Positions 11,952 to 14,322 of a stretch of DNA of 14,322 nt are shown in pieces. Where the stretch lies: the NCBI GenBank assembly GCA_964442365.1, contig CAYTZA010000015.1, positions 1-14,322 of the forward strand, written 5' to 3'. Position numbers and translations under genes: made by a program. Under the pieces are notes generated by a model, which had not been told where the DNA came from, searched no databases, and was given only the letters and a program-made list of their open reading frames with translations. Position 1 is the first letter of the stretch. Every line of letters begins with the position of its first letter. Source of the stretch: CAYTZA01 sp964442365. GTDB lineage: Bacteria > Patescibacteriota > Minisyncoccia > Phycocordibacterales > DAORIS01.

Positions 11952-14322
11952 ATGAATACAAAAACAAACTCAAAAATAAAACGATCAGCAGTTCAGGACT
12001 TCGATTCTATCGTTCTTAAGGTAGCCTCACCAGAGCGTATTAAGGAGTGGTCATTTGGAGAGATTACTAAACCAGAAACAATTAACTATCGTACACAGCG
12101 ATCAGAGAGAAATGGTCTTTTCGATGAAAAGATATTTGGTCCAGATCGTGACTATGAGTGTTACTGTGGAAAATATCGCGGTATTCGATACAAAGGTATT
12201 GTTTGTGAAAAATGTGGAGTAGAAATAACACGATCTATTGTTCGACGTGAACGTATGGGTCATATTGATCTCGCTACACCAGTTTCACATATTTGGTTCC
12301 TTCGTTCTATGCCTTCACGTATTGGTATGGTGCTTGGTATGACAGTTGCAGATCTTGAAAAAGTTATTTATTTCGCTGGATATATTGTTACTAAAGTAAA
12401 TGATCAAGAGCGTGCTCGTATTTTGAAAGATCTCGACTCAGAATATCGTTCTAAGGTTGCAACCCTTCAAGATGAAAAGAGTAAAGAGGCCTTTAAGGAA
12501 CTTTTGGTGACAACAAAGAAAGATATTGAAGGTATTACTGAAGGTGTAGTACTCGATGAAATTCAATACCATAACTATTCTCTTAAATACAGTACGCTTT
12601 TTGAAGCCGGAATTGGTGCTGAAGCGATGTACAATATTCTTCGTAATCTAGATTTAAAGAAACTTATAAAAAATCTTGAAGTTGATCTTGAGAAAGCAGG
12701 TTCTCTTGAATCAGAAAAACTCAATAAGCGTCTTTCAGTGATTCGTAATATGGATAAGGCAAATATTCGTCCTGAATGGATGTTTCTTACTCGTATTCCT
12801 GTGATTCCTCCAGGTCTTCGTCCAATGGTTGCTCTTGATGGTGGGCGTTATGCTACTTCAGATGTAAACGATTTGTACCGACGTGTTATAAACAGAAATA
12901 ATCGTTTGATGAAACTCAAAGAGATTAACGCTCCTGATGTTATTTTGCGCAATGAAAAGCGTATCTTGCAGGAAGCTGTCGATGCTCTTATTGATAGTTC
13001 TATTCGTAACTCAAGTGCTAGTTCTGGTCCACAAAGTCTTTCACAACGTCGTAGTCTTAAGTCACTTTCTGATAACCTAAAATCAAAGAGAGGACTTTTC
13101 CGTCAGAACTTGCTTGGTAAACGCGTAGATTATTCTGGACGTTCAGTGATTGTTGTGGGTCCTTCACTTAAACTTAATCAGTGTGGTTTGCCAAAGTTTA
13201 TGGCGCTAGAACTTTTCCGTCCTTTTGTGATTTCAGAAATTCTTAAGCGTGAATTAGCTTTCAACATACGTGGAGCATCAAAACTAATCGATGATGGTAT
13301 CCCAGAAGTATGGGCGATTCTTGAAGATGTAATCAAAGAGAAATACGTTCTTTTGAACCGTGCTCCTACATTGCACCGCCTTGGTATACAAGCTTTCAGA
13401 CCTATCCTTATCGAAGGAAACGCTATTCAAGTACACCCTATGGTTTGTACAGCCTTTAACGCTGACTTCGACGGAGATCAGATGGCCGTACACGTGCCAC
13501 TTTCAGAAGAAGCTCAAATGGAAGCTCGTGAAATCATGGCTTCAGATAAAAACATTCTCAAGCCTGGTTCTGGAGAGCCTACAGTATCGGCAAAACTTCT
13601 CGATATTATTCTTGGCTGTTACTGGATGACACGTATTATTGCTGGTGAAAAAGGTGAAGATAAATATTTTGCTTCTCCACAAGATGCTGTTATTGCTTAC
13701 AACTTCGGTGTTGTTAGTATCCGTGCAAAAATAAAAGTGATGGCGCCTGACGCAGAGAAATATGGAGATGTACGCAACACACTCTTTGAAACATCAGTAG
13801 GAAGAATACTCTTTAACAACGTGATGCCTTCTGATTATCCGTATATAAATCAAGAGATTGTTCGTAAGAAAATGTCTTCTATAGTAGATGATCTTATTAA
13901 CCGCTATGGTTTGAATCAGGTACCAGAAATTCTTGATCGTATTAAAAACTTTGGATTCAAATACGTTACTCTCTCTGGTGTTACATGGGGTATCGATGAT
14001 GTAAAAGTTCCAAAAGAAAAAGATGGAATTGTTGCAGAAGCTCGTGTTAAAGCAGAACAGATTGTGACACAATTCAACGAAGGACTTCTTTCTTTAGAAG
14101 AGAAACGTCGTAAGACTCTTGAAGTATGGTATGACGCTAAGGGTCAGATCGAAAAGATTTTGCCTGGTACACTTGATCAAAAAGGATCTGTGCATGACAT
14201 GATTCAGTCTGGGGCCCGAGGTTCTACTTCTCAGATTACTCAAATGGTTGGTATGAAAGGTCTTATCGCTTCTACAAAAGGGGAGACAATTGAATTTCCA
14301 ATTACTTCTTGTTCAAAAGAAG
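11952..14322 (+). CDS. rpoC: DNA-directed RNA polymerase subunit beta' (partial, 3' end outside window)
   Basis: RpoC supplies the catalytic magnesium site of RNA polymerase. The window holds the first 790 codons. The N-terminal zinc site has Cys70, Cys72, Cys85 and Cys88 (YECYCGKY to CEKCGVE). LLGKRVDYSGRSVIVVGP is followed by the invariant catalytic loop NADFDGDQMAVH at 503-514, with the three metal-binding residues Asp505, Asp507 and Asp509. The bridge helix is at about 745-780 (SGARGSTSQITQMVGMKGLI). The trigger loop lies beyond the edge. The ATG at 11952 begins 11 bases after the rpoB stop and no Shine-Dalgarno or terminator lies between, so the two are probably co-transcribed and rpoC starts without a ribosome-binding motif. 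Stretches between motifs are typical, with no frameshift. Confidence 0.97.
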   Translation, partial: MNTKTNSKIKRSAVQDFDSIVLKVASPERIKEWSFGEITKPETINYRTQRSERNGLFDEKIFGPDRDYECYCGKYRGIRYKGIVCEKCGVEITRSIVRRERMGHIDLATPVSHIWFLRSMPSRIGMVLGMTVADLEKVIYFAGYIVTKVNDQERARILKDLDSEYRSKVATLQDEKSKEAFKELLVTTKKDIEGITEGVVLDEIQYHNYSLKYSTLFEAGIGAEAMYNILRNLDLKKLIKNLEVDLEKAGSLESEKLNKRLSVIRNMDKANIRPEWMFLTRIPVIPPGLRPMVALDGGRYATSDVNDLYRRVINRNNRLMKLKEINAPDVILRNEKRILQEAVDALIDSSIRNSSASSGPQSLSQRRSLKSLSDNLKSKRGLFRQNLLGKRVDYSGRSVIVVGPSLKLNQCGLPKFMALELFRPFVISEILKRELAFNIRGASKLIDDGIPEVWAILEDVIKEKYVLLNRAPTLHRLGIQAFRPILIEGNAIQVHPMVCTAFNADFDGDQMAVHVPLSEEAQMEAREIMASDKNILKPGSGEPTVSAKLLDIILGCYWMTRIIAGEKGEDKYFASPQDAVIAYNFGVVSIRAKIKVMAPDAEKYGDVRNTLFETSVGRILFNNVMPSDYPYINQEIVRKKMSSIVDDLINRYGLNQVPEILDRIKNFGFKYVTLSGVTWGIDDVKVPKEKDGIVAEARVKAEQIVTQFNEGLLSLEEKRRKTLEVWYDAKGQIEKILPGTLDQKGSVHDMIQSGARGSTSQITQMVGMKGLIASTKGETIEFPITSCSKE

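Noticed and set aside
1..14322. UGA recoded as an amino acid, as in some related phyla
   Set aside because: None of the conserved proteins contains an in-frame TGA, and all read cleanly with the standard code.

Overview
The window looks like chromosomal DNA of an ultra-small bacterium of the Candidate Phyla Radiation (Patescibacteria), most likely from the Parcubacteria/Paceibacteria side. Support: AT-rich sequence; compact RNase R, TrmD and RpoB; two secreted proteins with motifs that recur in this group (GYAWGExxGWI repeats; a PGETLDPLCSPGDTDC N-terminus; GIGTTxP repeats with a peptidase S74 chaperone domain); and an almost complete lack of Shine-Dalgarno sequences. UGA is not read through in any gene, so the standard code applies. 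Placement is by recognition; no search was run.

Layout. Positions 1-59 may hold the 3' tip of a plus-strand gene. rnr (RNase R) runs leftward at 70-1995. Diverging from it is a translation/RNA block, rpsP (ribosomal protein S16), khpA (KH-domain RNA-binding protein) and trmD (tRNA m1G37 methyltransferase), at 2060-3566. This is the familiar rpsP-khpA-rimM-trmD order without rimM. Terminators separate the genes and each has its own promoter-like sequence. Next comes an envelope/signalling segment: a secreted, membrane-anchored repeat protein (3598-5358), a stand-alone response-regulator receiver on the minus strand (5365-5751), and a large secreted GIGTT-repeat/S74 protein (5841-8474). A 256-base gap (8475-8730) holds a promoter-like sequence, a foldable segment and a terminator-like hairpin, possibly a small RNA. 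rpoB (8731-11940) and the first 790 codons of rpoC (11952 to the window edge) complete it.

The core genes serve RNA synthesis (RpoB/RpoC), RNA turnover (RNase R), RNA binding (KhpA), ribosome assembly (S16) and tRNA modification (TrmD). The three genes between trmD and rpoB form a surface/signalling island with no functional link to their neighbours that can be read from sequence.

The most interesting signals are regulatory. Several -10 boxes lie only 6-8 bases before the start codon, predicting leaderless mRNAs. The rnr and rpsP promoters are back-to-back with overlapping -35 hexamers. The trmD -35 box lies in the terminator hairpin after khpA. A perfect 16-bp palindrome lies between a consensus extended -10 and the start of the repeat surface protein. 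No CRISPR array, insertion sequence, tRNA or rRNA was seen. I found no clear evidence of a wholly new multi-gene system.
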